NCBI RefSeq assembly: GCF_000702945.1
Contig: NZ_JNLE01000003.1
Span: forward strand, 1,535,501 to 1,599,500
Length of the DNA stretch: 64,000 nt
Direction: 5' to 3'
Source: Clostridium sp. KNHs205
GTDB taxonomy: Bacteria; Bacillota; Clostridia; Lachnospirales; Lachnospiraceae
The notes beneath the pieces were generated by a model. The model was not told where the DNA came from, made no database searches, and saw only the letters and a list, made by a program, of their open reading frames with translations. Position numbers and translations under genes: made by a program. Positions within the stretch are counted from its first letter, which is position 1. Each line of letters opens with the position of its first letter. Of this stretch, positions 7,437 to 16,056 are shown in pieces.

Positions 7437-7465
7437 TTGTATGATTTTCAGTAAAATTATAGTAT
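7437..7465 (+). promoter_or_regulatory. Candidate promoter of the chemoreceptor gene
   Basis: TTGTAT (7437-7442), 17-bp spacer, TAGTAT (7460-7465), 31 bp before the ATG. The RBS AAGGGGGAA follows. No flagellar-type sigma box was seen. Confidence 0.4.
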
Positions 7466-7495
7466 GATATAAAAAAATATTAAGGGGGAAATACG

Positions 7496-9160
7496 ATGAG
7501 ATTTTCATTAGGGAGGAAAATCAGGGCTATCATCGTTATCATTGTACTGGTATGCAGTCTTGCATACATGGCTTTATCTTTTTATATGATACAAAGAGCA
7601 GTAACCGTGCAGATGAAAAATGACGGACAGACTCTGATAACAACTATCAAAAGAGAATTGATTAAGAACAATGTAACAGAACTGACAGGAATGCAGGAAA
7701 TATTTAAAGAAATAAAAGAAGCAAGCAATGGAAATATCAGTTATGTTTCTTTATCAGATGCTAATTCCAGTGTATTCTTAACGGATGATAAAATCTTTGG
7801 ACAGACAGGAGAGGTTGACGGAGTATCTTCGGCTACAGTTGGCGGAGACAAAGTGCCACCTGTATCCAAGGAAGAAGTCTCAGGAAATATTCTTAAAATG
7901 CCTGATGGTACAAAAGTCTATAATATTACAACCGGATTTCAATATAACGGTGAGTCAGGTTATCTGAATCTTGGAATATCTCTGGCTACCATGTATGAAG
8001 AGGTTAGGATAGCATTCTTTGATATGGCTGTTATCGGAATTATTATAATGGCAGTATCAGTACTTGTTGCCGTAATACCCACCGGCAAGATTATCAAGCC
8101 GATACTTAGTATGTCAGAGAATTTGAAGCAATACGCAAAAGGTGACTTTAGAAAGCAAACAGAGGTACATAGTAAAGACGAACTTGGTGATATGAGTAAA
8201 GCTCTTGATAATATGAGATTAAACATGGTACAGCTGGTCAGTGGTATAAAGGACAATTCCATACAGGTGCTTGACAGTGTAAGTAGTCTGAATTCAGCTA
8301 TGGAGGAAAGTTCCTTGTCAGCCATGGAAATATCCAAAGTATCGGAAGAACTGACAGCGGGAGCTGCAGATTTGGCAGATAATTCGCAAACAGGCCTTTC
8401 TAAGATGAATTTACTGGCAGACAGTGTCAATTCATTGTATGTAAGTCTTGATGTTATCCAGAGAAGCATAGAGCAGATTAAGACTGCAAGTTTAAACGGG
8501 AACAGATGCCAGAAGGAACTTCATGAGCAGGTTAATGATAACGGTGCTGTCTTTGTTCAAATGAAAGGGACAGTGGATGACCTGGCAGGCAAATTGGGTT
8601 CAATCGTCAATATGACCTCTGTTATCAGAGCAATTGCCGATCAGACGAATTTACTTGCAGTAAATGCAAGAATTGAAAGTGCCAGAGCTGGTGAACAGGG
8701 TAAAGGCTTTGCAGTCGTAGCGCAGGAAATTGCAAAACTTGCAGAACAGACCACTCAATCCATAGAAGGAATCGAAAACTTAAGTAAAGAAGTCGAGGAG
8801 TCCTTTACCAGGACAGTAGAAATTATGGACAGAGGAGTTAGTACCGTAAAGGATACTACCACAGCCTCCAAGGAAGCAGGAGAGGCCTTTGAACTTATTG
8901 AAAAAGCCATACAAGATGTAATTACTCATATTAACAGTGTCGTTATGGATATAAAGAAAGTACATACAGGCAAAGAAGCTGCAATACATCTAATGGAGAA
9001 TATATCATCAGTAGCACAGCAGTCAAGTGCAGCGACAGAAGAGATTGCGTCCTCTCTGGAATGCCAGAATGAGGGTATTGCCAATATAGCACGTTCCGCA
9101 AAACTACTACAGGAAATATCCAAAGAGTTATCCCGTCTGATAGACAAATTCAAATTATAA
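7496..9160 (+). CDS. Methyl-accepting chemotaxis protein
   Basis: A 554-residue transducer. Transmembrane helix 1 spans about 10-31, an extracellular sensor of about 140 residues follows, helix 2 spans about 172-193, then HAMP ([12 protein letters not shown]... to about 248) and a long cytoplasmic coiled coil. The hairpin tip reads [20 protein letters not shown], differing from the usual [19 protein letters not shown] by an alanine-to-arginine and two milder changes; the rest of the tip is standard. It would signal through CheW/CheA. The sensor is short, Cache-like in length, with unknown ligand. No che or flagellar genes are in the window. RBS AAGGGGGAAATACG precedes the ATG. Confidence 0.93.
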   Translation: MRFSLGRKIRAIIVIIVLVCSLAYMALSFYMIQRAVTVQMKNDGQTLITTIKRELIKNNVTELTGMQEIFKEIKEASNGNISYVSLSDANSSVFLTDDKIFGQTGEVDGVSSATVGGDKVPPVSKEEVSGNILKMPDGTKVYNITTGFQYNGESGYLNLGISLATMYEEVRIAFFDMAVIGIIIMAVSVLVAVIPTGKIIKPILSMSENLKQYAKGDFRKQTEVHSKDELGDMSKALDNMRLNMVQLVSGIKDNSIQVLDSVSSLNSAMEESSLSAMEISKVSEELTAGAADLADNSQTGLSKMNLLADSVNSLYVSLDVIQRSIEQIKTASLNGNRCQKELHEQVNDNGAVFVQMKGTVDDLAGKLGSIVNMTSVIRAIADQTNLLAVNARIESARAGEQGKGFAVVAQEIAKLAEQTTQSIEGIENLSKEVEESFTRTVEIMDRGVSTVKDTTTASKEAGEAFELIEKAIQDVITHINSVVMDIKKVHTGKEAAIHLMENISSVAQQSSAATEEIASSLECQNEGIANIARSAKLLQEISKELSRLIDKFKL

Positions 9161-9165
9161 AATGA

Positions 9166-9196
9166 AAGGGCTGTTTCAACGAATGAAACGGCCCTT
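9166..9196 (+). terminator. Bidirectional terminator between chemoreceptor and XRE gene
   Basis: AAGGGCTGTTTCA pairs with TGAAACGGCCCTT across a 5-base loop. It lies six bases after the chemoreceptor stop and directly beyond the end of the convergent XRE gene; on the minus strand it is followed by TCATTTT. Confidence 0.75.
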
Positions 9197-9200
9197 AATA

Positions 9201-9557
9201 TTATCCATTCAAATCCTGTTTATATTGTTCTTGTTTGTACAAGAGATAATTAACATATTCCAGGACATCTTCTTTTCCCGCCGGAGACAGCAGATTATAT
9301 TTCTTGATAAAGTCCGCAGTTTCATTAACAAAATCTCCATAACCTATACGCAGAGAATTATCGGAAACTCCAAGCATATAGTCACAGGATACCTTGAAAT
9401 AATTGGATAAGGCTATCAGCTTGCTAAATGAGGGCTCATTCCTCTGTGATTCATAATTAGCAATTGCGCTTGATTTGATTCCAATAACACCAGCCAATTC
9501 TCCTTGCGTCAGCTTATGCTTTTGTCTTAAAAATCTTAACCGATCACTAAAATCCAT
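9201..9557 (-). CDS. XRE-family transcriptional regulator
   Basis: A 118-residue protein with an N-terminal helix-turn-helix of the Cro/CI type (residues 5-62: LRFLRQKHKLTQGELAGVIG, then SSAIANYESQRNEPS). A C-terminal helical tail of about 45 residues contains SPAGKEDVLEYVNYLLYK, typical of small regulators with an 'AGKE..EYI..L' dimerisation helix. RBS GGGGGAGCAACAAA precedes the ATG on the minus strand. It has no adjacent co-directional partner. The target is unknown; autoregulation is usual for this family. Confidence 0.88.
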   Translation of the reverse strand: MDFSDRLRFLRQKHKLTQGELAGVIGIKSSAIANYESQRNEPSFSKLIALSNYFKVSCDYMLGVSDNSLRIGYGDFVNETADFIKKYNLLSPAGKEDVLEYVNYLLYKQEQYKQDLNG

Positions 9558-10112
9558 TTTGTTGCTCCCCCTAACTGCATCATTTTATACCCCTTATTAA
9601 TAATAGAATAAAACACAGCCTGAATAATATGCCACGCTTTATAATAAAATTCATACAGGTCAAATATATTAGTTAACAATACAAAAAAATTATATAACTG
9701 TAAAAAGAGTGTGTCAATTCCCAACTTACTCGTTACATGAAGAATATTACATATATTGGGTTTGAATATTATGAAAGGAAAAGTATCCGGATAATACTAA
9801 ATTAATATATTTTAAATACAGTTGCATGATTCTAACAAGAAAGGTAAAAAATATAATGCACTACTCTGCCAGTAACTGTATAATATAGGTAAATTGAATT
9901 TACATAATAACTGACATATACGATGGGCAAACAAGGCCAGACACATAAAAGACTCGCACATAGAAAGGCGGAGTACAGTAATACGGAACAGAGAGGTACT
10001 GATACATCACAAAAAGAACTGTTTTATGAGAACTGCTGAGTACACTGCTGAGTACAAATACAGAAGTATATAAATATACAGATTCATGAAGAGGAAGGGC
10101 AGATAAAAATTT
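9558..10112. other. 555-bp intergenic stretch, nothing firm
   Basis: AT-rich and with no plausible open frame on either strand carrying a ribosome site. It must hold the promoters of the divergent XRE regulator and of the DUF4015 gene, but I could not single out convincing boxes. An immediate repeat, CTGCTGAGTACACTGCTGAGTACA, falls at about 10034-10059. Confidence 0.5.
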
Positions 10113-11639
10113 ATGAGAAAACGCGATATGTATATAAAGCCCGGAAAATATATGGGCATGAGAACGAAAAGAAAAAGAAGGATACCAAGAATTATCATAT
10201 TATCAGTTACCGCAATAACCGCTATTGTATTTATAGCCTTGTGGCAGTTTCGAATCATAGAACCCGGTAATTTTATTTACTCAATCTTAGACAGAGTGAA
10301 ACAACCAAATATAATATCAGAAGACATAAAGGGAGAACAGGATTCTTCGAAAGTGCCGGATGGAACAAAAAAGGAAGGAATAGCAGAGCTTAATGAACAG
10401 AATGAGGTAAAGCAGCACACGGCTTTCAATACAGCCGAACAGGAAACAGCTGAGAATAACTCGGCCACTGATACTGATGAGAACTTTGGGGAAACGAGCG
10501 AAGACTTGGAAAACAGCGCGCAGGAAGCCTCAGTAAACAGCCAGAGACCTCTGACAGAAGATCTTATCAATAAAACCTCAGAGCCTGTACGTGGTATATA
10601 TGTTTCCGGAGCAAGAGCCGGAATCGATGAATATATGCAGGAGTTGACAGCTCTGGCAGAAAATACAGAAGTAAATGCCATGGTAATCGATATTAAGAAT
10701 GATTTTGGTGAAATTACCTATAAGACAGAACTTTCTTTGGCGGTAGATATTGGAGCCGGAACGGGATATATAAAGGATATAAAGAAACTTGTAGAGCAGT
10801 TAAAGGAGAAAGATATTTATCTCATAGCCAGAGTTGTATCCTTTAAAGATCCCTTATTAGCAAAAGAAAGAAAAGATTTGAGCTTACGTGATAAGAACGG
10901 TGTGATATTTAAAGACAAGAACGGGGACAGCTGGGTAAATCCCTATAAACGGGAGGTTTGGGATTATCTTATAGATATCGGAAAAGAAGCCGCTGAAACA
11001 GGCTTTGATGAAATACAATTCGATTATATACGCTTCTCCACAGATCCGGGGATGAAGAACGTTAATTACGGCGCAGAGGCCAGAAATAAGAGCAGGATTG
11101 ATATTATAACGGAATTCACCAAATATGCCTGCGATAATCTGAAACCTCTTGGAGTAAAGGTTTCGGCAGATGTGTACGGAACGATTATCAGAAGTTCTGT
11201 AGATGCAGAAATTGTAGGACAGGACTATGTAGCTATGGCAAAATATCTGGATTTTATTTGTCCTATGATATATCCTTCTCATTATGCAGAGGGCTCCTAT
11301 GGAATTGATTATCCGGATATGAAGCCTTATGATACCATACTGGCAGCATTAAAGGAATCAAAGCTTGTACTGGAAGAAGGAATTAATAATGAAACTGCTG
11401 AAGTAGCAGTGGCTGAAGGAAAAGAAGCCGAGGAAGAAGAAGCCGACATAAAAACAACAGCAAAGGTAAGACCCTGGTTACAGGATTTTACTGCCACCTG
11501 GGTGAAACACCATACAGAATACGGTCAGGAGGAAATAAGGGCACAGATAAAGGCGGTATACGATGCCGGATATACAGAATGGATTCTGTGGAACGGCAGT
11601 AATAATTATACGGAAGCAGCTCTTGATAAGACAGATTAA
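10113..11639 (+). CDS. DUF4015 putative glycoside hydrolase, membrane-anchored
   Basis: A 508-residue protein with a positively charged N-terminus, one transmembrane segment (about 29-49, RIIILSVTAITAIVFIALWQF), a Glu/Asn/Thr-rich linker to about residue 150, then a TIM-barrel-like domain of the DUF4015/GHL type. Marker stretches are GIYVSGARAG, AMVIDIKNDFGEI, DEIQFDYIRFS and SADVYGTI, ending with YTEWILWNGSNNY. The family is found in sporulating and anaerobic Firmicutes and is thought to act on a polysaccharide outside the membrane; activity is unproven. An acidic insert (EGKEAEEEEADIKTTAK) interrupts the barrel near residue 440. The ribosome site before 10113 is weak; the ATGs at 10128 or 10152 are alternatives. 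Confidence 0.82.
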   Translation: MRKRDMYIKPGKYMGMRTKRKRRIPRIIILSVTAITAIVFIALWQFRIIEPGNFIYSILDRVKQPNIISEDIKGEQDSSKVPDGTKKEGIAELNEQNEVKQHTAFNTAEQETAENNSATDTDENFGETSEDLENSAQEASVNSQRPLTEDLINKTSEPVRGIYVSGARAGIDEYMQELTALAENTEVNAMVIDIKNDFGEITYKTELSLAVDIGAGTGYIKDIKKLVEQLKEKDIYLIARVVSFKDPLLAKERKDLSLRDKNGVIFKDKNGDSWVNPYKREVWDYLIDIGKEAAETGFDEIQFDYIRFSTDPGMKNVNYGAEARNKSRIDIITEFTKYACDNLKPLGVKVSADVYGTIIRSSVDAEIVGQDYVAMAKYLDFICPMIYPSHYAEGSYGIDYPDMKPYDTILAALKESKLVLEEGINNETAEVAVAEGKEAEEEEADIKTTAKVRPWLQDFTATWVKHHTEYGQEEIRAQIKAVYDAGYTEWILWNGSNNYTEAALDKTD

Positions 11640-11928
11640 GCCGGTGCTTTTCTGACAAGAATCTTATTAAACTCAGCACCTGCTATTTAAACTGATGTTT
11701 AATTCATGGCTTGGTATGGTATAGTTGCTGTGATAACACACCTCATACCTCTAACTTACCTTAGTGCATATATCAGCCAGGGAAATTATATAAATTTACA
11801 TCTGACTGTACTGGATACATCATTAATTTAGATAAGTAAAAAAGAAACGAAAAAAAATAAAAATATTTTGCAAGATTTTTAAAAGGAAAGTGTATAAGTA
11901 TTGGAGCATGCGAAAGGAGGCTGTTAAC

Positions 11929-12498
11929 TTGAAGGATGAGGCAATAATAAACCTGCTGTCTGAAAAAAATGAACTGGGTTTATTAAAGTTGGCTGAAAAG
12001 TATGAAAAGCTTTTAATCCATATTGCCGGTACAATCCTTGGCGGACGTAATGAAGATATTGAAGAATGTGTGAATGACACTTATATGAAACTATGGAAGC
12101 ATATCGACCGTTATGATATGGAAAAAGCCTCCTTGAAAACTTATTTAAAAGTAATTATCAGAAACACAGCAATAAATAAGCTTCGTGATCTAAGCCGCAG
12201 AGAGGGAATGGAATATAGAGAAGACTTTTCAGATATTGCCCAGTACTACATCGATCAAAGCCAGAATGTAGAAAATCAGGTATTTCGAAAAGAGGATATT
12301 CTCCTTTTAAATGAGATCATAGGAGAACTGGACAAAAAGGACAGGGAGCTTGTACTGCGCAGGTACTATTATCTGCAATCCTCCAAGGACATCGCCGGTG
12401 CTATGAAGATGTCCGTAACAGCAGTGGACAGCAGATTGTCAAGACTACGGAATAAAATGAAGCTTACCTTTGACCAAAAACTAAAAATCAAGGTGTAA
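11929..12498 (+). CDS. ECF-type RNA polymerase sigma factor
   Basis: The start is TTG at 11929: AAAGGAGG (11913-11920) sits eight bases upstream, while the in-frame ATG at 11890 has no ribosome site. The 189-residue product has sigma region 2 (about 12-80, with NEDIEECVNDTYMKLWKHI) and region 4 (about 130-185, with LDKKDRELVLRRYYYLQSSKDIAGAM and a helix-turn-helix SVTAVDSRLSRLRNKMK). No region 3, as expected for ECF factors. The next gene, a small membrane protein, starts 28 bp downstream and is the natural candidate for its anti-sigma partner. Confidence 0.9.
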   Translation: MKDEAIINLLSEKNELGLLKLAEKYEKLLIHIAGTILGGRNEDIEECVNDTYMKLWKHIDRYDMEKASLKTYLKVIIRNTAINKLRDLSRREGMEYREDFSDIAQYYIDQSQNVENQVFRKEDILLLNEIIGELDKKDRELVLRRYYYLQSSKDIAGAMKMSVTAVDSRLSRLRNKMKLTFDQKLKIKV

Positions 12499-12526
12499 AC
12501 CAATACCTTTAGTAGGAGGTAACAGA

Positions 12527-12964
12527 ATGAATGAACAAACGCTGATAAATATGTTAAGTGAACTGGATGCCGGTTCCTTAAAAGAAAATTTTACAGAAAA
12601 AGATTTAAGAAACAAAGATGGAAATGTATTTAAAAGGGCATATTTTTATATAAGATCCTTAAACCGTAAGGATGATTCGGTAAAGGGAAGTATTCTTAAG
12701 GATCATCTGGAAGAGTATACAGAGGCTTCCGGGGAATTTTTTACCGAAAATGATACGGTAGCAGCCATGGAAGCAGAAGAAGAGGAACAGAATGAGCAGC
12801 AAAGAGGCTTTACTATTCATGTCTTTAAGCGCAGCATCAGGAATCTGATCAGAATTATAACAGCCATTATAGCAGCTCTTATTGTTATCATAGGACTGAT
12901 CATTGTCCTTATAAGAAGAAAACATATCTTCAAACTTTTCAAGAAGGTACAGATCAGTTATTAA
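12527..12964 (+). CDS. Single-pass membrane protein, possible anti-sigma partner
   Basis: A 145-residue protein with a cytosolic N-terminal part (1-105, acidic toward residue 80-95), one transmembrane helix at about 107-130 (IITAIIAALIVIIGLIIVLI) and a short basic C-terminal tail. No zinc-binding HxxxCxxC motif of ZAS anti-sigma factors is present. Its position directly after the sigma gene with RBS TAGGAGGTAACAGA suggests a membrane-bound partner, but the sequence alone does not prove this. Confidence 0.65.
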   Translation: MNEQTLINMLSELDAGSLKENFTEKDLRNKDGNVFKRAYFYIRSLNRKDDSVKGSILKDHLEEYTEASGEFFTENDTVAAMEAEEEEQNEQQRGFTIHVFKRSIRNLIRIITAIIAALIVIIGLIIVLIRRKHIFKLFKKVQISY

Positions 12965-13053
12965 CAGTGTATAAGAAATTTAAAATATAGAGTTCAAACT
13001 GCCTGAATAGCAGGAAAATAAAAAGAAAAAATAAATACATCTTTAAGATGTAA

Positions 13054-13078
13054 GTGAGCATTAGCACACAGATAGGAG
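13054..13078 (+). promoter_or_regulatory. Stem-loop/ribosome-site motif before acpP
   Basis: GTGAGC-ATTA-GCACAC forms a stem with one A-A mismatch, followed by AGATAGGAG and, five bases later, the acpP ATG. Same design as the copies before accD and accA in this block. Confidence 0.6.
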
Positions 13079-13083
13079 ATTAT

Positions 13084-13314
13084 ATGTTAGAGAAAATCAA
13101 AGAGATCATAGCAGCACAGCTTGCAGTAGATGCAGGTACTATTACTGAGACATCCACTTTCAAAGAGGATTTAGGAGCAGATTCTCTTGAACTTTTTGAA
13201 TTGATTATGGCAATGGAAGAAGAATATGATATTGAAATACCTTCAGAAGATTTAAATTCGCTGGAATCAGTAGGAGACTTAATAACCTATTTAAAGAATA
13301 AGGGTGTGGAATAA
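13084..13314 (+). CDS. acpP: Acyl carrier protein
   Basis: A 76-residue acidic four-helix protein with the phosphopantetheine attachment motif GADSLELFELIMAMEE (serine at about 36). Carrier of growing acyl chains for the enzymes encoded downstream. I chose the ATG at 13084, five bases after GGAG, over an upstream GTG that would translate the stem-loop. Its TAA overlaps the fabK start (TAATG), so the two are coupled. Confidence 0.95.
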   Translation: MLEKIKEIIAAQLAVDAGTITETSTFKEDLGADSLELFELIMAMEEEYDIEIPSEDLNSLESVGDLITYLKNKGVE

Positions 13315-14264
13315 TGGAAAGTCAGAAAGCATTACACACAGTGATTTGTGATTTGCTTCATATAAAATATCCTATAATACAAGGCGGAATGGCCTGGGTG
13401 GCCGAGCATCATCTGGCAGCTGGCGTTTCTGAGGCTGGAGGGCTTGGAATTATTGCTTCAGCCAGTGCTACTGCCGAAATTGTACGGAATGAAATCAGAA
13501 AATGCAAAGAATTAACAGATAAGCCCTTTGGTGTTAATATCATGCTGCTAAACCCTCATGCACCGGAGATTGCTAAGGTAATCATAGAAGAAAAGGTTCC
13601 GGTAGTAACAACAGGCGCAGGAAATCCTGAGAAGTTCATTAAGGATTGGAAAGCAGCCGGCGTTACCGTAATACCTGTAGTAGCCTCCGTTGCACTGGCC
13701 AAGAGAATGGAGCGAAGTGGTGCAGATGCTTTGATAGCAGAAGGCTGTGAAGCTGGCGGTCATATTGGAGAACTTACCACTATGGCACTGATTCCTCAGA
13801 TTGTAGATGCTGTTTCCATCCCTGTAATCGCAGCAGGAGGTATCGGAGACGGAAGAGGTCTCGCAGCGGTATTTATGCTTGGTGCCAAAGGCGGTCAGGT
13901 CGGAACCAGATTTGTAGTAGCAATGGAATCCATAGTACATGACAATTATAAACAGAGAGTTATCAGTGCGAAGGACATTGATTCTGTGGTAACCGGCCGC
14001 TCAACAGGGCATCCGGTAAGAGCTCTTCGCAACAATATGACCAGAAATTACCTTAAATTGGAACAGGAAGGCAGGAGTTTTGAGGAATTAGAGCTTCTTA
14101 CCCTGGGTTCATTAAGAAAAGCTGTTATGGAAGGGGATATAACCGATGGCTCTGTTATGGCAGGCCAGATAGCAGGTCTTATCTCAAAAGAACAGTCCTG
14201 TAAGGAGATACTGGAGGAAATAACAGTAGAAGCCTGTCAGGTAATCCAAAAAGGATGGGCATAA
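13314..14264 (+). CDS. fabK: Enoyl-ACP reductase II (FMN-dependent)
   Basis: A 316-residue flavoprotein of the FabK/2-nitropropane dioxygenase family catalysing the last reduction of the elongation cycle. Motifs: YPIIQGGMAWVAEHHLAAGV near the N-terminus, ALIAEGCEAGGHIGE with the conserved histidine near residue 145, and the FMN phosphate loop IPVIAAGGIGDGRG followed by LGAKGGQVGTRFV. FabK is the triclosan-insensitive isozyme typical of Clostridia; no FabI or FabL is seen here. It overlaps acpP by one base and is followed by fabD after three bases. Confidence 0.95.
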   Translation: MESQKALHTVICDLLHIKYPIIQGGMAWVAEHHLAAGVSEAGGLGIIASASATAEIVRNEIRKCKELTDKPFGVNIMLLNPHAPEIAKVIIEEKVPVVTTGAGNPEKFIKDWKAAGVTVIPVVASVALAKRMERSGADALIAEGCEAGGHIGELTTMALIPQIVDAVSIPVIAAGGIGDGRGLAAVFMLGAKGGQVGTRFVVAMESIVHDNYKQRVISAKDIDSVVTGRSTGHPVRALRNNMTRNYLKLEQEGRSFEELELLTLGSLRKAVMEGDITDGSVMAGQIAGLISKEQSCKEILEEITVEACQVIQKGWA

Positions 14265-14267
14265 CAT

Positions 14268-15200
14268 ATGGGAAAAACAGCGTTTATTTTCCCAGGTCAA
14301 GGCGCTCAATACGCAGGCATGGGAAAGGATTTTTACGATACTTACAGCACCTCAAAAGAACTTTATGACAAAGCAGAAGAGCTCCTTTCCATGAACATCA
14401 AGGAGCTGTGCTTTGAAGAAAATACAAAATTATCAATTACCAGGTATACGCAGCCGGCAATGGCTGTCACCTGTTTAGCCATTTATGAGGGAGTAAGGGA
14501 ATTGGGGCTGACGCCTGATTACTTTGCAGGTTTAAGCCTGGGAGAATATCCGGCAGTTATAGCTTCAGGTGTCCTATCCTTTGAAGAAGGAATTAAACTG
14601 GTCAAGATCAGAGGAGAGTTAATGGAAACTGCTGTACCGGAAGGTCTAGGCGGTATGGCTGCTGTGCTTGGGCTTGACGGTGAAACCATAGAGAAGGTTC
14701 TGACAGAAGTTGATGGCATAGCAGTAGTCGCTAATTATAATTGTCCGGGACAGATTGTAATTTCGGGAGAGAAAGAAGCGGTAAGTGCTGCTTCCGGGAA
14801 ATTATCGGCAGCAGGAGCAAAAAGAGTTATTCCGCTAAATGTCAGCGGACCCTTTCACTCCCCTATGTTAAAAGGGGCAGGGGATAAGCTTCTTCAAGAA
14901 CTTTACTCCATTACTGTATCAAAGCCTGTAATTCCCTATGTGGCAAATGTAGATGGAAAGCCTGTAACAGAGGCAGAAGGTATCAGAGAGAGTTTATCAA
15001 GACAGGTGTATTCCTCTGTAAGATGGGAAGACAGCGTCAGGACTTTATTGGCAGCAGGGGTGGATCTGTTTGTAGAAATCGGTCCCGGAAAGACTCTGTC
15101 AGCATTCATAAGAAAAATTGACAAGAATGTTTCCGTTATCAATATAGAGAAAACACAGGATCTTGAGAAGCTTAAGGAGGTTATTCATGCTAGAGGGTAA
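14268..15200 (+). CDS. fabD: Malonyl-CoA:ACP transacylase
   Basis: 310 residues; transfers malonyl from CoA to ACP. FPGQGAQYAGMG opens the protein. The nucleophile serine is in AGLSLGEYPAV (about residue 89; many homologues have GHSLGE, this one GLSLGE) and the catalytic histidine in SGPFHSPML (about 199). EIGPGKTLSAF near the C-terminus is the family signature. The fabG start lies inside the last 14 bases. Confidence 0.95.
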   Translation: MGKTAFIFPGQGAQYAGMGKDFYDTYSTSKELYDKAEELLSMNIKELCFEENTKLSITRYTQPAMAVTCLAIYEGVRELGLTPDYFAGLSLGEYPAVIASGVLSFEEGIKLVKIRGELMETAVPEGLGGMAAVLGLDGETIEKVLTEVDGIAVVANYNCPGQIVISGEKEAVSAASGKLSAAGAKRVIPLNVSGPFHSPMLKGAGDKLLQELYSITVSKPVIPYVANVDGKPVTEAEGIRESLSRQVYSSVRWEDSVRTLLAAGVDLFVEIGPGKTLSAFIRKIDKNVSVINIEKTQDLEKLKEVIHARG

Positions 15201-15927
15201 AACAGCATTAGTTACCGGTGGAAGCAGAGGTATCGGTAGAGCAATAGCAGTTGCTCTGGCGAAAAACGGTGCTACTGTTATTATAAATTACTGCGGTTCA
15301 TTAGAGGCTGCAAAGGAAACAGAAGAAATCATTAAAAATAACGGAGGCAGGGCCTATCTGCTTCAGGGGGATGTAGCCAGTTCCTCCGATGTGGAAAGAA
15401 TGTTTGCCTGGATTGCAGAAAACGTGAAAAGACTGGATATCCTGGTAAACAATGCAGGTATCACCAGAGATAATCTTATCCTTAAAATGACGGATGAGGA
15501 ATATAATCAGGTTATTGATACGAATTTAAAAGGCGTATTTTACTGCTTAAAACATGCCTCCCGAATGATGTTAAAACAAAGATACGGAAAGATTGTAAAT
15601 ATCTCCTCTATCTCCGGTATTCACGGTAATCCGGGGCAGGTTAATTACAGTGCAGCAAAAGCCGGTGTAATCGGAATGACCAAAACCCTGGCAAGAGAGC
15701 TGTCCTCCAGGAACATTAACGTAAATGCGATTGCACCAGGGTATATCAATACGGATATGACGGTACATTTAAAAGAGGAAATCAAAGCAAAAGCCCTTGA
15801 AACAATTCCTTTAAAAAGATTCGGTGAAGGAGAGGACATTGCAGAAGCAGTGGTATTTCTGGCATCTGATAAGGCTTCTTATATCACGGGGCAGGTATTG
15901 TCTGTTGACGGTGGTATGGGTATATAG
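15187..15927 (+). CDS. fabG: 3-oxoacyl-ACP reductase
   Basis: A 246-residue short-chain dehydrogenase. The NADP loop TGGSRGIG is at 10-17, NNAG near 88, the catalytic serine in NISSISG near 138 and YSAAK near 151-155. Strong C-terminal SDR features: PGYINTDM and ITGQVLSVDGGM. The start chosen is the ATG after AAGGAGG (15175-15181), inside the end of fabD. It reduces beta-ketoacyl-ACP in the elongation cycle. Confidence 0.95.
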   Translation: MLEGKTALVTGGSRGIGRAIAVALAKNGATVIINYCGSLEAAKETEEIIKNNGGRAYLLQGDVASSSDVERMFAWIAENVKRLDILVNNAGITRDNLILKMTDEEYNQVIDTNLKGVFYCLKHASRMMLKQRYGKIVNISSISGIHGNPGQVNYSAAKAGVIGMTKTLARELSSRNINVNAIAPGYINTDMTVHLKEEIKAKALETIPLKRFGEGEDIAEAVVFLASDKASYITGQVLSVDGGMGI

Positions 15928-15987
15928 AGCTTCGGCACAATTAAGTCATGTTGAGGAAAACATGAAAATAAGGAGACATGAAAATTG

Positions 15988-16010
15988 GTGTGAAATGTAT
16001 GATTTTACAC
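15988..16010 (+). promoter_or_regulatory. Inverted repeat in the fabG-fabF gap
   Basis: GTGTGAAAT-GTATG-ATTTTACAC pairs over nine bases with one G-T pair. It lies in the 129-bp gap before fabF, the longest gap in the first half of the operon apart from the accB leader, and overlaps a 22-codon frame (15962-16030) preceded by GAGGA. It could be an operator or an mRNA processing/attenuation element. Confidence 0.35.
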
Positions 16011-16056
16011 ATGTAACTTGGTACCTGTGATAAAATTTGCAGGTTGTTAGAAAGGC

